A DNA stretch of 64,000 nucleotides from the NCBI GenBank assembly GCA_944392125.1, contig CALXVP010000001.1, positions 225,020-289,019 of the forward strand, in the 5' to 3' direction. The position numbers and the translations under genes are program-made. Source of the stretch: an uncultured Alphaproteobacteria bacterium. Its GTDB lineage: Bacteria > Pseudomonadota > Alphaproteobacteria > CAAHEQ01 > UBA3637. Of the stretch, positions 38,312-46,275 are shown piece by piece (position 1 is the stretch's first letter; every line of letters starts with the position of its first letter). The notes under the pieces were generated by a model, which was not told where the DNA came from, ran no database searches, and worked only from the letters and a program-made list of their open reading frames with translations.

Positions 38312-38362
38312 AAGAATAAAGAACGGGACGGCCTACCGAGCCATCCCGCCGTTTTTATTCTT
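38312..38362. terminator. rho-independent terminator after the ferredoxin gene
   Basis: An AAGAATAAA arm, a GC-rich core (ACGGGA/TCCCG and GGC/GCC) and a TTTATTCTT arm form a long imperfect hairpin. Read on the minus strand it ends in a T-rich run, 7 bp past the ferredoxin stop. Confidence 0.75.
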
Positions 38363-38368
38363 TAAATC

Positions 38369-38605
38369 TTATGCTTTCGGCCATTCAGTGGCTTTTTCGG
38401 CATTAAATTTAATCCACTTTTCATCGGCTTCATCAGCAGATGTAATTGCCCCTTGCGGACATTCGGAAATGCAAACACCGCAATCAATACATTCATCAGG
38501 GTTCACAACAACCTGAGTTTCACCCTCATGATAAGCGCCGACGGGGCAAACTTCTACACAACTTTTGCACAAAATGCATTTATCACCGTTTACAACTGAT
38601 GGCAT
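38369..38605 (-). CDS. 2[4Fe-4S] ferredoxin
   Basis: This 78-residue electron carrier has two classical cluster motifs, CILCKSCVEVCP (from residue 10) and CIDCGVCISECP (from residue 39), each C-x2-C-x2-C-x3-CP. The protein then extends about 28 residues (EADEKWIKFNAEKATEWPKA), as in the ferredoxin I/II type of alphaproteobacteria. It is monocistronic: AAAGGAG precedes the ATG, a TTGCAT/TAATAT promoter-like pair (complement of 38643-38670, 16-bp spacer) lies upstream, and a terminator lies downstream. Redox partners are not identifiable here. Confidence 0.93.
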   Translation of the reverse strand: MPSVVNGDKCILCKSCVEVCPVGAYHEGETQVVVNPDECIDCGVCISECPQGAITSADEADEKWIKFNAEKATEWPKA

Positions 38606-38686
38606 AGTAATCTCCTTTACAAAAAATTCAGTTCACGGTTTCATATTAGGCAAAAAAAATAATTATGCAAGCATTTTTTTATTCTC

Positions 38687-38715
38687 TTGACGAATATCTT
38701 TCAATTTTGTATCTT
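38687..38715 (+). promoter_or_regulatory. sigma-70-type promoter of the cupin gene
   Basis: TTGACG (38687-38692) and TATCTT (38710-38715), 17 bp apart, lie 47 bp before the ATG at 38763. Confidence 0.55.
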
Positions 38716-38762
38716 AAAACGTGTGTTAAGAAGTAAACAATATCTATCGGAAAGGATAAATA

Positions 38763-39131
38763 ATGACGGTTAATTATAAAAGAGGTGATTTCGATTCACG
38801 CCCGTGGGGAACTTGGGAAGTTTTAGATGCCGGCGAAAGCCATATCGTGAAAAAGCTGGTTGTTTTACCAAATCAAAGCGTTTCTTTGCAACTCCACCAC
38901 AAACGTAACGAGCATTGGATAATCGTTCAGGGAACGGCCACCGTTACACTGGGAGATGAAGTCAAAACAGTCCGGCAAGATGAAGCCGTTTACATTCCCG
39001 TTGAAACAAAACATCGGATTGCAAATCTGACAAATGAACCCGTTATTTTTATTGAAGTTCAAACGGGTGATAATTTGGATGAAAACGATATTGTGCGCTT
39101 TGAGGACCAATACGGCCGTGTGAACGGATAA
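38763..39131 (+). CDS. mannose-6-phosphate isomerase type II-like cupin protein
   Basis: This 122-residue single-domain cupin corresponds to the C-terminal isomerase part of bifunctional ManC/AlgA proteins. It contains RPWGTWEVLDAG, LPNQSVSLQLHHKRNEHWIIVQG (with the metal-binding HH-x-R-x-E-H pattern) and VYIPVETKHRIANLT. Free-standing forms are usually annotated as phosphomannose isomerases feeding GDP-mannose synthesis for surface glycans. The guanylyltransferase domain is absent here. Own promoter; no operon partners. Confidence 0.85.
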   Translation: MTVNYKRGDFDSRPWGTWEVLDAGESHIVKKLVVLPNQSVSLQLHHKRNEHWIIVQGTATVTLGDEVKTVRQDEAVYIPVETKHRIANLTNEPVIFIEVQTGDNLDENDIVRFEDQYGRVNG

Positions 39132-39506
39132 TAACGGATTATTGGCATTTACATTATCTTGCCTGCCTGTTGCGTGCGGGTTGTATTATATGCGCGAGGA
39201 AAGATAACGGCAAAATAGAATCCCGTTCGCAAGATTTCGCAAGATATTGTGCAAGAAGTGATCAAGATATAATAAGTTATGCACCGAACATAAAAATAAG
39301 CATTTATAAGGCAAATACAGCATAATCAGCGTAAAGCGCCCGATATAGCTTGCATATCCGTAAATAACGGCATTCAGTTTATCAAATATTATTTGGATCT
39401 AAAAGCAAACAGGCTTGAAAAAACGACAGGTTATGCAGATAATAAACGAATGCAAGCGCAAAAACGACTCGCTTAATCTATTTATGTTTAAACGGAGAAT
39501 GACACC
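39132..39506 (+). other. 375-bp intergenic region without recognised gene
   Basis: No open frame with start signals is present. The only local structure I see is a set of short CGCAAGAT-like direct repeats near 39227-39265 (CGCAAGAT, CGCAAGAT, GCAAGA, CAAGAT). The Shine-Dalgarno CGGAGA of the next gene lies at its end. Confidence 0.4.
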
Positions 39507-40421
39507 ATGAAAAACAACGCAATTTACAGTGCCCTGTTTCTGATTACCTGTTTGGCCTCTTTGCCGACACAGGCAACCGAAGTGCCGACTCAAATTCAAA
39601 ACGATTCGTCTGCTTTGCGCACCGATATACCGTCAACAAAAGTAAGTGCCTGGCGCGCAAACATTCGGCGACTCGGGTTGGAATTATCATCGGTTGAAGT
39701 CAGCAATGCAAAAGAATATCAAGATTCGCCCGTATCGGCCCTCAATGCGGATAGTCAAACACTTGTAAAAGGCGTATTTGATTTTGTTTTGGAATATGAA
39801 ACAGCCCTCAGCAGATGGGATAACAGTGTATTCCTTAATTACGGGCGAACGAAAATCAAGCCCTATAACGAGCCGACGGAAACAACCGAAAATGCCGATG
39901 AAATTTTGCTGACAAGTGATTATACCTATAAAATGTATCGCGTTAAAAATCTTGATTTAGGCCCTTTTGCCAGCGTTGCCTATCAAACGGAATTTACACG
40001 CAATGAAGATGCGCCACGCATGAAAGTTGTGCGCGCGAAATCGGGTGCAAAATTGTTAAACGGAAAATTGATAAAGGATTTATACATTGCCGGCGTCGGC
40101 GAATATGATTTCACGTATGCACAAAGCGTGTCAAAAGTTGCCGGAGAGGTAGGTTGGCGTTTTGAAGATTCGCTTCGCGAGGGAGTTCAATTATCAACGG
40201 ACGGTTATTTCAGAAAATATTTTATGTTCAGTCATTATATCGGAACGGATTTGAAATATGACTTAAATTTAACTGCACGAATGGACGTCAATATAACCGA
40301 TACGCTCACATTCGGTCCATACATTTCTTATCGCCTGGCAAAAGCACGCGCCGCCGAAAAATACGGCAGTAATTTTACCATCGGGCTTTCATTAGCTTAC
40401 AAAAATTTATTTAATTTATAG
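39507..40421 (+). CDS. probable outer-membrane beta-barrel protein
   Basis: The 304 residues start with a signal peptide (MKNNAIYSALFLITCLASLP, cleavage near TQATE). A short polar linker follows, then a beta-rich body with alternating aromatic residues (FVLEYETALSRWDNSVFLNY, VGEYDFTYAQSVSKVAGEVG). The protein ends in an aromatic-terminated strand motif (SLAYKNLFNL), though the very last residue is Leu rather than Phe. This pattern suits an outer-membrane barrel of about 12 strands, exported through Sec and inserted by BAM. No specific family or substrate is recognised. CGGAGA precedes ATG 39507. Confidence 0.6.
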   Translation: MKNNAIYSALFLITCLASLPTQATEVPTQIQNDSSALRTDIPSTKVSAWRANIRRLGLELSSVEVSNAKEYQDSPVSALNADSQTLVKGVFDFVLEYETALSRWDNSVFLNYGRTKIKPYNEPTETTENADEILLTSDYTYKMYRVKNLDLGPFASVAYQTEFTRNEDAPRMKVVRAKSGAKLLNGKLIKDLYIAGVGEYDFTYAQSVSKVAGEVGWRFEDSLREGVQLSTDGYFRKYFMFSHYIGTDLKYDLNLTARMDVNITDTLTFGPYISYRLAKARAAEKYGSNFTIGLSLAYKNLFNL

Positions 40422-40476
40422 TAATGTGAACATCAGTTTTTAAACACAATTAACATCAACACAACAAGGAGAAAAA

Positions 40477-40950
40477 ATGAAAATTTTAACGGAATTTAAA
40501 AAATTTGCCATGCGCGGGAATGTAATGGATATGGCTGTCGGTATTATTATCGGGGCAGCATTCGGAAAAATCGTTGATTCGCTGGTAAAAGATATTATTA
40601 TGCCACCGCTCGGCATTTTGCTCGGCAAAATTGATTTTGCAAATTTATTTTTTGTCTTGAAAGAGGGAACGGGCAGTCCTGCTCCCTATGCCTCGTTAAG
40701 TGCCGCGCAAGAGGCCGGCGCCGTTACACTCAACTTCGGCTCATTTTTAAACACCATTATCAGTTTCACGATTGTTGCTTTTGCCGTATTTATGCTTATC
40801 AAAGCGATGAACACCGTTCAAGATAAGTTGGATAAAAAAGAAAAAGAAACCGCACCGAAAACGAAAGAATGTCCTTTTTGCTGTTCTCAAATTTCCGTTA
40901 AGGCAATTAAATGTCCGCATTGCACGGCTGATTTGAGCCAGAGTAAATAA
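40477..40950 (+). CDS. mscL: large-conductance mechanosensitive channel MscL with zinc-ribbon tail
   Basis: MscL opens under membrane tension to release solutes during hypo-osmotic shock. The N-terminal helix and first membrane span are canonical (FAMRGNVMDMAVGIIIGAAF, GKIVDSLVKDIIMPPLG). The second span is near residue 90 (TIISFTIVAFAVFMLIKAMN). In place of the usual short C-terminal helix, the protein ends in a four-cysteine zinc-ribbon-like segment (CPFC...CPHC, residues about 130-150). Such tails occur in some MscL homologues. The 157-residue length reflects this. Two terminators follow. Confidence 0.93.
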   Translation: MKILTEFKKFAMRGNVMDMAVGIIIGAAFGKIVDSLVKDIIMPPLGILLGKIDFANLFFVLKEGTGSPAPYASLSAAQEAGAVTLNFGSFLNTIISFTIVAFAVFMLIKAMNTVQDKLDKKEKETAPKTKECPFCCSQISVKAIKCPHCTADLSQSK

Positions 40951-40980
40951 TTTATCGGCCATCAATTCGGCTTCATTAAA

Positions 40981-41011
40981 AAACAGCCTTTTCGTTTGCA
41001 AAAGGCTGTTT
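40981..41011 (+). terminator. rho-independent terminator of mscL
   Basis: A perfect 12-bp stem AAACAGCCTTTT/AAAAGGCTGTTT with a 7-nt loop is followed by further T residues, 30 bp after the mscL stop. Confidence 0.9.
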
Positions 41012-41020
41012 TTAATATAA

Positions 41021-41053
41021 AAATACCGCATTTCAAAACACAATGCGGTATTT
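41021..41053. terminator. second terminator hairpin between mscL and the suhB-like gene
   Basis: A perfect 12-bp stem AAATACCGCATT/AATGCGGTATTT (41021-41032 with 41042-41053) with A- and T-rich flanks can stop both converging transcripts. Confidence 0.85.
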
Positions 41054-41070
41054 TTATTTCCTTAAAACGG

Positions 41071-41952
41071 TTATTTTTCAAGAATCTTTAAAAACGTTTC
41101 TTTGAATGCCACGTTAGAGGCCACCAACGTTTGACTTTCCAAAATTTCGCTCAGTTTTCTTTTTCCACCGAAATCCGATGCAAATCCGCCGGCCTCTTTC
41201 ACGAGCAAATATCCGGCTGCAATATCCCACATATTGAAATGACAGGAAACATACCCGTCAAACTGCCCCGCCGCAACGCTTGCCAAAGATAATGTTGTGC
41301 ATCCGTTAAACCGTGTTGACGCTAAGCCACCCGTTAACTTCGTTACCGTTTCTCTGTTTTTCTCCGAGCGGAATCCGCAACTGCCGATAACGGCTTGCTC
41401 CAATTTATTGCGAGCCGATACACGCAAACGAACAGTCCCCGTCGGCGTCATCACATAACTGCCTTTTCCTTTTTCGGCATAGTATAAATCATTCGTAATC
41501 GGATTAAACACAATTCCGGCAATTACTTCATCGCGCTCCAACAAAGCAATAGAGATGGCAAAAGTCGGAATAGCGTGAATAAAATTAATTGTTCCGTCAA
41601 TCGGATCAATTACCCATGTGTAGGGAGAATTATTCCGTGCGGGAATCGTGCCGGCTTCTTCCGTAATAAATCCGTAATCGGGGCGATCATAACTTAATTG
41701 CTCAATCAATGTTTTTTCAGCCAACATATCGGCATTTGAAACAAAATCGCCCGGACCTTTCCGAGAAATTTGCAAATTGGCAACTTCCCCAAAATCCCGC
41801 AACATGCGTCGCCCTGCTTTACGCGCTGCTTTCACCATAATCATCAAGTTCGGCGATAACGCTTCAATCATCATTTCTTCGCGCGTTTGCGGTTTATCTT
41901 TCCGAAATGTTTGCGCGCGCGGCGTTATTTTCCGTTTTTCGGTTATCGGCAT
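41071..41952 (-). CDS. inositol monophosphatase-family protein (SuhB-like)
   Basis: This Mg2+-dependent phosphatase of the IMPase family (293 aa) has the metal-binding motifs VIDPIDGTINFIHAIPTFA (about residue 112) and MWDIAAGYLLVKEAGG (about residue 240), plus an upstream EEAG motif. Family members dephosphorylate inositol phosphates, and some act in RNA metabolism. Substrate is uncertain. ATG 41952 overlaps the efp stop (TAATG), which supports coupling, although it gives an unusual basic extension of about 35 residues before the conserved core. Internal starts further in are possible. Confidence 0.88.
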   Translation of the reverse strand: MPITEKRKITPRAQTFRKDKPQTREEMMIEALSPNLMIMVKAARKAGRRMLRDFGEVANLQISRKGPGDFVSNADMLAEKTLIEQLSYDRPDYGFITEEAGTIPARNNSPYTWVIDPIDGTINFIHAIPTFAISIALLERDEVIAGIVFNPITNDLYYAEKGKGSYVMTPTGTVRLRVSARNKLEQAVIGSCGFRSEKNRETVTKLTGGLASTRFNGCTTLSLASVAAGQFDGYVSCHFNMWDIAAGYLLVKEAGGFASDFGGKRKLSEILESQTLVASNVAFKETFLKILEK

Positions 41953-42515
41953 TATTTCGCCCTTTCAACATAAGAACAATCGGCCGTTGCAACCACGATT
42001 TTCTCGCCTGCCGTCACGAAAGGCGGAATGGTTGTGCGTAAACCGTTGTCCAAAAGAGCCGGCTTATAAGATGTCGTAACCGTTTGGCCTTTCAAATACG
42101 GCTCTGTTTCAACAACCGTGCAAACAACTTGCAACGGCAATTCAATACCAACGATTTTGCCTTCAATCATATTGGCAACCACCGTCATGCCGTCTTGCAA
42201 GAAAGCAACGGATTCGCCCATAAAATCAACAGGGATTTCAATTTGATCGTATGTATCTTGATTCATAAAATAAAGGGTATCGCCGTCTTTATATAAGAAT
42301 TGGCAATCCACATTTTCACTCGTTAATTTTTCAATCGTATCTTCCGAACGGAAGCGTTCGTTTGTTTTATTTCCGCTGGCAATATCGCGCATTTCAACTT
42401 GCATAAAGGCACCGCCCTTACCCGGTTTTGTTACCTGCGTTTTCATCACAGTCCATTGTTTACCGTTATGTTCAATAATCCAACCCGGACGAATATTATT
42501 TGCTTGTGTTTTCAT
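41952..42515 (-). CDS. efp: translation elongation factor P
   Basis: EF-P binds between the P and E sites and relieves stalling at polyproline. The 187 residues contain the KOW-like domain with the loop KPGKGGAFMQVEM, whose lysine in PGKGGAF is the site modified in many bacteria. Two OB domains follow (SEDTIEKLTSENVDCQFLY, ending GEKIVVATADCSYVERAK). Translation of the SuhB-like gene is coupled to it. The modification enzymes are not in this window. Confidence 0.95.
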   Translation of the reverse strand: MKTQANNIRPGWIIEHNGKQWTVMKTQVTKPGKGGAFMQVEMRDIASGNKTNERFRSEDTIEKLTSENVDCQFLYKDGDTLYFMNQDTYDQIEIPVDFMGESVAFLQDGMTVVANMIEGKIVGIELPLQVVCTVVETEPYLKGQTVTTSYKPALLDNGLRTTIPPFVTAGEKIVVATADCSYVERAK

Positions 42516-42572
42516 AATCTTTCCTTTTCTGCTACATGTTTACATATTAAAAATTGATTTGAGAATGAACAC

Positions 42573-42601
42573 ACTATACGCACATTTATTTTCTTTTTCA
42601 A
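42573..42601 (-). promoter_or_regulatory. sigma-70-type promoter of efp
   Basis: Minus-strand TTGAAA (42596-42601) and TATAGT (42573-42578) have a 17-bp spacer, 58 bp before the efp ATG. Confidence 0.6.
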
Positions 42602-42678
42602 GGAAAAAATGAATCCGCTTGCAATTTTTCACTCGTCAAACAAAAATCCGAACAATAACGCGTTGCAAGTGCCGAAAT

Positions 42679-42772
42679 AAAAAAGGAAGGAGCATAACCC
42701 GTTTGTTGAAAACTCGGCTGCTTTCTTCCGAACCTGACCGGCTGGTTTTTCAAACGTCTATGTCCTTCCCGA
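42679..42772 (-). ncRNA. ffs: signal recognition particle RNA (bacterial 4.5S type)
   Basis: On the minus strand the sequence contains the SRP RNA core GTCAGGTTCGGAAGAAAGCA, matching the conserved GGAA-capped, Ffh-binding hairpin. The flanking arms pair along their length. GGAAGGA near the 5' end pairs with TCCTTCC near the 3' end, and the inner arms GTTTG/CAAAC and AAAAC/GTTTT also pair. A run of six T follows. Compared with the usual GGTCCGGAAGGAAGC, a C-G pair is replaced by U-A, a compensatory change that keeps the stem. It acts with Ffh and FtsY in co-translational membrane targeting. The exact 5' end is inferred from the promoter. Overlapping open frames on both strands are spurious. 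Confidence 0.9.
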
Positions 42773-42778
42773 GTGTTT

Positions 42779-42807
42779 ATCGTAGTGGAGAAAAAGTGAT
42801 TTGTCAA
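42779..42807 (-). promoter_or_regulatory. sigma-70-type promoter of the SRP RNA
   Basis: Minus-strand TTGACA (42802-42807) and TACGAT (42779-42784), 17 bp apart, place the start of transcription near 42772, at the base of the SRP RNA stem. It is back-to-back with the argS promoter. Confidence 0.75.
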
Positions 42808-42818
42808 GTAAAAAATGC

Positions 42819-42847
42819 TTGCAATAAAACAAGGCATTCGGTAGAAT
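42819..42847 (+). promoter_or_regulatory. sigma-70-type promoter of argS
   Basis: TTGCAA (42819-42824) and TAGAAT (42842-42847), 17 bp apart, end 24 bp before the argS ATG. Confidence 0.65.
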
Positions 42848-42871
42848 ACCCATATTTTGAAAGGAGAAAAA

Positions 42872-44635
42872 ATGAATCTGTCATCTTGCGTCAAAGAAAA
42901 AGTGGCAAAAGCCTATCAACAATGTGGCTATAATGAAGCACAAACACTCGTTAAATTATCCGATAGGCCGGATATGAGCGATTATCAATCGAACGGCGCA
43001 CTGCCATTGGCCAAGCAACTCAAACAAAATCCGCGCGCCGTTGCCGAGCAAATAGCCACTGTTTTGAAAGATGATTCATTTTTTTCAAAAGTCAGCGTGG
43101 ACGGACCGGGATTTATTAACCTGACAATTTCCGATAAAGCGTTAGGCGATATGGCTGACGCCGTTTTGAATACACCCAAAGGCGGATACGAACGCACCAC
43201 ACCGCCTCAAAAAGTTGTCATTGATTACGGCGGACCAAACGTTGCCAAAGCGCTCCATGTGGGACATTTGCGTCCGGCCGTTATCGGCGAAGCCATCAAA
43301 CGCATTCACGCATTTGCCGGCGATGATATTATCGGCGATATTCATTTGGGCGATTGGGGCTTACCGATGGGGCTTTTAATTACAGAAATTCAAGAAAGAC
43401 ACCCCGATTTACCCTATTTTGATGCTACGTTTACGGGTGAATATCCGAAAGAAGCACCCTTTACGGTGCATGATTTGGAAACCATGTATCCGATAGCATC
43501 GCAAAAATCCAAATCAGATGAGGCTTATTTGGCTCGTGCGAAAGAAAACACGCATTTATTGCAAAACGGGCATCGCGGTTATCGTGCGTTATGGCAACAC
43601 TTTGTTGATTTATCGGTTGCCGAAATGAAAAAGTTATATGAGCCGTTGGATATTCATTTTGATTTATGGCGTGGCGAAAGTCATGTGCATGATCGCCTGC
43701 AAAAAATGATTGTTCGTTTGCAAAAAGAAGGACTGATTGTTCCCGATGACGGCGCACAAGTTATCCGTCTCGGCAAATCAAAAACGGGGAATGATTTACC
43801 GCCTTTAATTATGGTGAAATCGGACGGTGCCGTTATGTATGGGGCAACGGATTTGGCAACGATTGAAGAACGTGTGGAGGAGTTTAATCCCGATAGTATT
43901 TTATACGTGGTAGACGCTCGTCAAGCCCTGCATTTTGAGCAAGTGTTTGCCGGTGCCGAAAAAATCGGATTAACGAAAAAGGTTAAGCTGTTGCATTTAG
44001 GATTCGGCACAATCAACGGCAAAGATAATAAACCGTTTAAAACACGCGACGGTGGGGTAATGACGCTGAAAATGCTGATGGAACTTGCAACCGATGCCGC
44101 TTTAAAGAAAATGAACAGTGGCGAAATGGGACGCGATTTGACGGATGAAGAAAAATCAAAGATATCCAAGATAGTCGGCGTCAGTGCATTAAAATTTGCC
44201 GATTTAATGAACGAGCGGATGAAAAATTATATTTTTGATGAAGATAAATTAACAAGTACGGAAGGCAAGACGGGTCCTTACATTTTGTATGCACTTGTGC
44301 GGATGAAATCCGTATTGGAAAAAATGAATGAATCCGCCGCCATTACCGAACAAGATATTATTCGCATACAAGAACCGGCGGAACGGCAACTGATGTTGCG
44401 TTTATACGGTATGCCGGATAGTTTGCAAACAGCGTATGATAATAATGCCCCACACGTAATTTGCGATTATTTATTTAAATTGGCACAAGATTTCAATTTA
44501 TTTTACCACGATTGCCCGATAAAAGATGCCGATGAACAAACGCGTCGTTCCCGACTGGCACTAACGAAATATACGCTGGATATGGGTTTAAAAATGACGA
44601 ATTTATTGGGTCTTCAAGTACCGGATAAAATGTAG
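42872..44635 (+). CDS. argS: arginyl-tRNA synthetase
   Basis: This class I aminoacyl-tRNA synthetase charges tRNA-Arg. The start at 42872 (MNLSSCVKEKVAKAYQQ) is fixed by AAGGAG at the right spacing; the 5-codon-longer frame runs through that Shine-Dalgarno. The N-terminal Add-1 domain is followed by the HIGH-type motif PNVAKALHVGHLRPAVIG (about residue 125), where HVGH replaces HIGH. The central region (KTRDGGVMTLKMLM) and the C-terminal anticodon-binding DALR domain (LTKYTLDMGLKMTNLLGL) complete the 587 residues. Two further genes follow closely on the same strand. Confidence 0.96.
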   Translation: MNLSSCVKEKVAKAYQQCGYNEAQTLVKLSDRPDMSDYQSNGALPLAKQLKQNPRAVAEQIATVLKDDSFFSKVSVDGPGFINLTISDKALGDMADAVLNTPKGGYERTTPPQKVVIDYGGPNVAKALHVGHLRPAVIGEAIKRIHAFAGDDIIGDIHLGDWGLPMGLLITEIQERHPDLPYFDATFTGEYPKEAPFTVHDLETMYPIASQKSKSDEAYLARAKENTHLLQNGHRGYRALWQHFVDLSVAEMKKLYEPLDIHFDLWRGESHVHDRLQKMIVRLQKEGLIVPDDGAQVIRLGKSKTGNDLPPLIMVKSDGAVMYGATDLATIEERVEEFNPDSILYVVDARQALHFEQVFAGAEKIGLTKKVKLLHLGFGTINGKDNKPFKTRDGGVMTLKMLMELATDAALKKMNSGEMGRDLTDEEKSKISKIVGVSALKFADLMNERMKNYIFDEDKLTSTEGKTGPYILYALVRMKSVLEKMNESAAITEQDIIRIQEPAERQLMLRLYGMPDSLQTAYDNNAPHVICDYLFKLAQDFNLFYHDCPIKDADEQTRRSRLALTKYTLDMGLKMTNLLGLQVPDKM

Positions 44636-44652
44636 ATAAAGGAGAAAGACGG

Positions 44653-44895
44653 ATGCAAATACGAACAATCATTTTTTTAGGGTTGGCAAGCATCGCATTT
44701 AGCGGATGCGGGCGGGTATCAAATCCCAAAGCCCCGGATAATGCTTTTTATCCGCATACTTATATTGTTCGCTCATCCGAAAATGAATTGAATCAACGTA
44801 AAACGGATACGGCGGGTGTAAAAGATACGGGCGAAAATAATGCGCTGGTGCGCAATGCCACGTCGCACGTATCCGAAATCAAAGAAATGAAATAG
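44653..44895 (+). CDS. small LptM-like lipoprotein
   Basis: This 80-residue lipoprotein has a short signal peptide with lipidation Cys19 (LASIAFSGCGRVSN). The mature start (CGRVSNPKAPDNAFYPHTYI) resembles LptM/YifL-type lipoproteins, which begin CGxKGP and stabilise the LptD translocon. In alphaproteobacteria a similar small lipoprotein is usual near arg genes. The residue before the lipobox small residues is Phe, which is tolerated but not ideal. It follows argS by 17 bp with a good Shine-Dalgarno (AAAGGAG), so it is co-transcribed. Confidence 0.7.
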   Translation: MQIRTIIFLGLASIAFSGCGRVSNPKAPDNAFYPHTYIVRSSENELNQRKTDTAGVKDTGENNALVRNATSHVSEIKEMK

Positions 44896-44909
44896 AAGGA
44901 GGACATAAA

Positions 44910-45347
44910 ATGCAAAACGAAACCGGACGCAGTATGGTTGAGATGATTGGTGTTTTAGCGCTTATCGGTGTTTTATCCGTCGGCTCATTGGCTGCATACG
45001 ATTACACACGTGTCCGTGCGAGAACGGCGGGAATTATAGATGTCGCTTCAAAGTTATTAGCCATTGCGCGCGTTAAGGGAAAAGAGGTTTCAACATTTAC
45101 CGAAAAAATGGAATATACGATTGATAATTACCAAATCGGCGGAACGGCACGCATTGATGTGCCGGCGGGTGAAGGCGTTGTTGTGATATGCGGGTGCAAC
45201 ATTGATGATAATTTTGAAGAACGCATGGAGCAACAAAGCGGTGTCGGCATCGCACAAGTTGAACAACCCACAGCATTAAGTCGCCTAAAAGAGTGTGGCG
45301 ATGGAGAGCCCGTCCAATGCTTTGAAATGCGATTCCCCGAAAAATAG
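44910..45347 (+). CDS. type IV prepilin-like protein (GRSMVEM type)
   Basis: The 145 residues begin with a six-residue leader (MQNETG) followed by RSMVEMIGVLALIGVLSVGS, a classical class III signal. It has Gly at -1, Glu at +5 of the mature protein and a hydrophobic helix. Position +1 is Arg instead of the usual Phe or Met. The remaining soluble part resembles a small pseudopilin-like domain with two cysteine clusters (VVVICGCN; LKECGDGEPVQCFEM) that could form a C-terminal disulfide loop. It should be processed by an A24 peptidase such as that at 4.0-4.7 kb. It is the third gene behind argS, with GGAGGA before the ATG. Confidence 0.8.
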   Translation: MQNETGRSMVEMIGVLALIGVLSVGSLAAYDYTRVRARTAGIIDVASKLLAIARVKGKEVSTFTEKMEYTIDNYQIGGTARIDVPAGEGVVVICGCNIDDNFEERMEQQSGVGIAQVEQPTALSRLKECGDGEPVQCFEMRFPEK

Positions 45348-45428
45348 AAGCGATTGGCACAATAACGTTTTCCGTTTAAGATAATTGTTATTGACGCGCA
45401 AAAAAGAAATATTTTCTCAAAAAAAATC

Positions 45429-45456
45429 TTGCAACTCGTCAAAAAGAGCGTATGAT
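45429..45456 (+). promoter_or_regulatory. sigma-70-type promoter of the flavoprotein gene
   Basis: TTGCAA (45429-45434) and TATGAT (45451-45456), with a 16-bp spacer, end 21 bp before the ATG at 45478. Confidence 0.55.
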
Positions 45457-45477
45457 TAAGAAGTGAGGAGATTAGAC

Positions 45478-46101
45478 ATGAATGTATTGTTGATTAACGG
45501 GAGTCCACACCCGAAAGGATGCACATATACGGCGTTGTCCGAGGTTGCAAAAACATTGAATGAAGAACGAATTGATACAACAATTTTTCATATAGGGCCA
45601 CAAGCCATTCACGGCTGCATTGCATGTGGAAAGTGCCGAGAAACGGGATACTGTATTTATACAAAAGACAGAGTAAATGAATGTATCGAGTATGCTCTGC
45701 GTGCCGACGGTATTATCGTTGGTTCACCCGTTTTTTACGCGGGGCCAAACGGGGCCTTATGTGCTTTATTGGACAGACTTTTCTTTGCAATGGGCGGAGC
45801 ATTGGCGTATAAACCGGCGGCAGCGATTACAAGTAGTCGGCGAGCGGGTGGACCTGCTTCATTTGATCGATTAAATAAATACTTTACCATGTCAAACATG
45901 CCGATTGTTTCATCTCAATATTGGAATGAAGTGCATGGCAGCACGCCCGAGGAAGTCAAGAAAGACGCCGAGGGGATGCAAACAATGCGCACATTGGGGC
46001 GCAATATGGCATGGCTTTTACGGTGCATTGAAGCAGGGAAACAAAACGGCGTGCCGATGCCCTATCGTGAACCGTTGGTTCGCACGAATTTTATTCGGTG
46101 A
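45478..46101 (+). CDS. flavodoxin-fold NAD(P)H:FMN oxidoreductase
   Basis: This is a flavodoxin-like FMN-binding protein of the NADPH-dependent FMN reductase (iron-sulfur flavoprotein-like) family, 207 residues from ATG 45478. The N-terminal strand and phosphate loop read MNVLLINGSPHPKGCTYTAL. A CIACGKCRETGYC segment (residues about 46-58) resembles the compact cysteine motif of iron-sulfur flavoproteins. The flavin-binding loop is GSPVFYAGPNGALCALLDR. An electron-transfer or azoreductase/quinone-reductase-type role is likely, partner unknown. GTGAGGAG precedes the ATG. Confidence 0.85.
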   Translation: MNVLLINGSPHPKGCTYTALSEVAKTLNEERIDTTIFHIGPQAIHGCIACGKCRETGYCIYTKDRVNECIEYALRADGIIVGSPVFYAGPNGALCALLDRLFFAMGGALAYKPAAAITSSRRAGGPASFDRLNKYFTMSNMPIVSSQYWNEVHGSTPEEVKKDAEGMQTMRTLGRNMAWLLRCIEAGKQNGVPMPYREPLVRTNFIR

Positions 46102-46209
46102 GTTTGACTTGTTTACATCATCTGAATAGTTGTGTTTTAATATAACAGTATATTAAAAATACCACTCAATAAGTGCACTGATTAGAATGTAAAAATAAAT
46201 TATGTGATT

Positions 46210-46247
46210 AAATAAAAACGGGAATTTATATAATCCCGTTTTTATTT
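46210..46247. terminator. bidirectional rho-independent terminator
   Basis: A perfect 14-bp stem, AAATAAAAACGGGA (46210-46223) with TCCCGTTTTTATTT (46234-46247), separates the converging flavoprotein and cysteine-rich pilin genes. Confidence 0.9.
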
Positions 46248-46275
46248 TAGAAGAGCGAGTAAAATAGGAATTATA

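Noticed and set aside
39170..39230. GAGGAAAG near 39195 as a possible RNase P RNA
   Set aside because: The rest of the RNase P consensus (the CCGGGCT block after GAGGAAAG) is absent, and no long-range pairing was found.
42598..42933. Two opposite-strand frames of about 100 aa in the efp-argS gap
   Set aside because: Both run across the SRP RNA and its promoter and have no start signals. The RNA explains the region.
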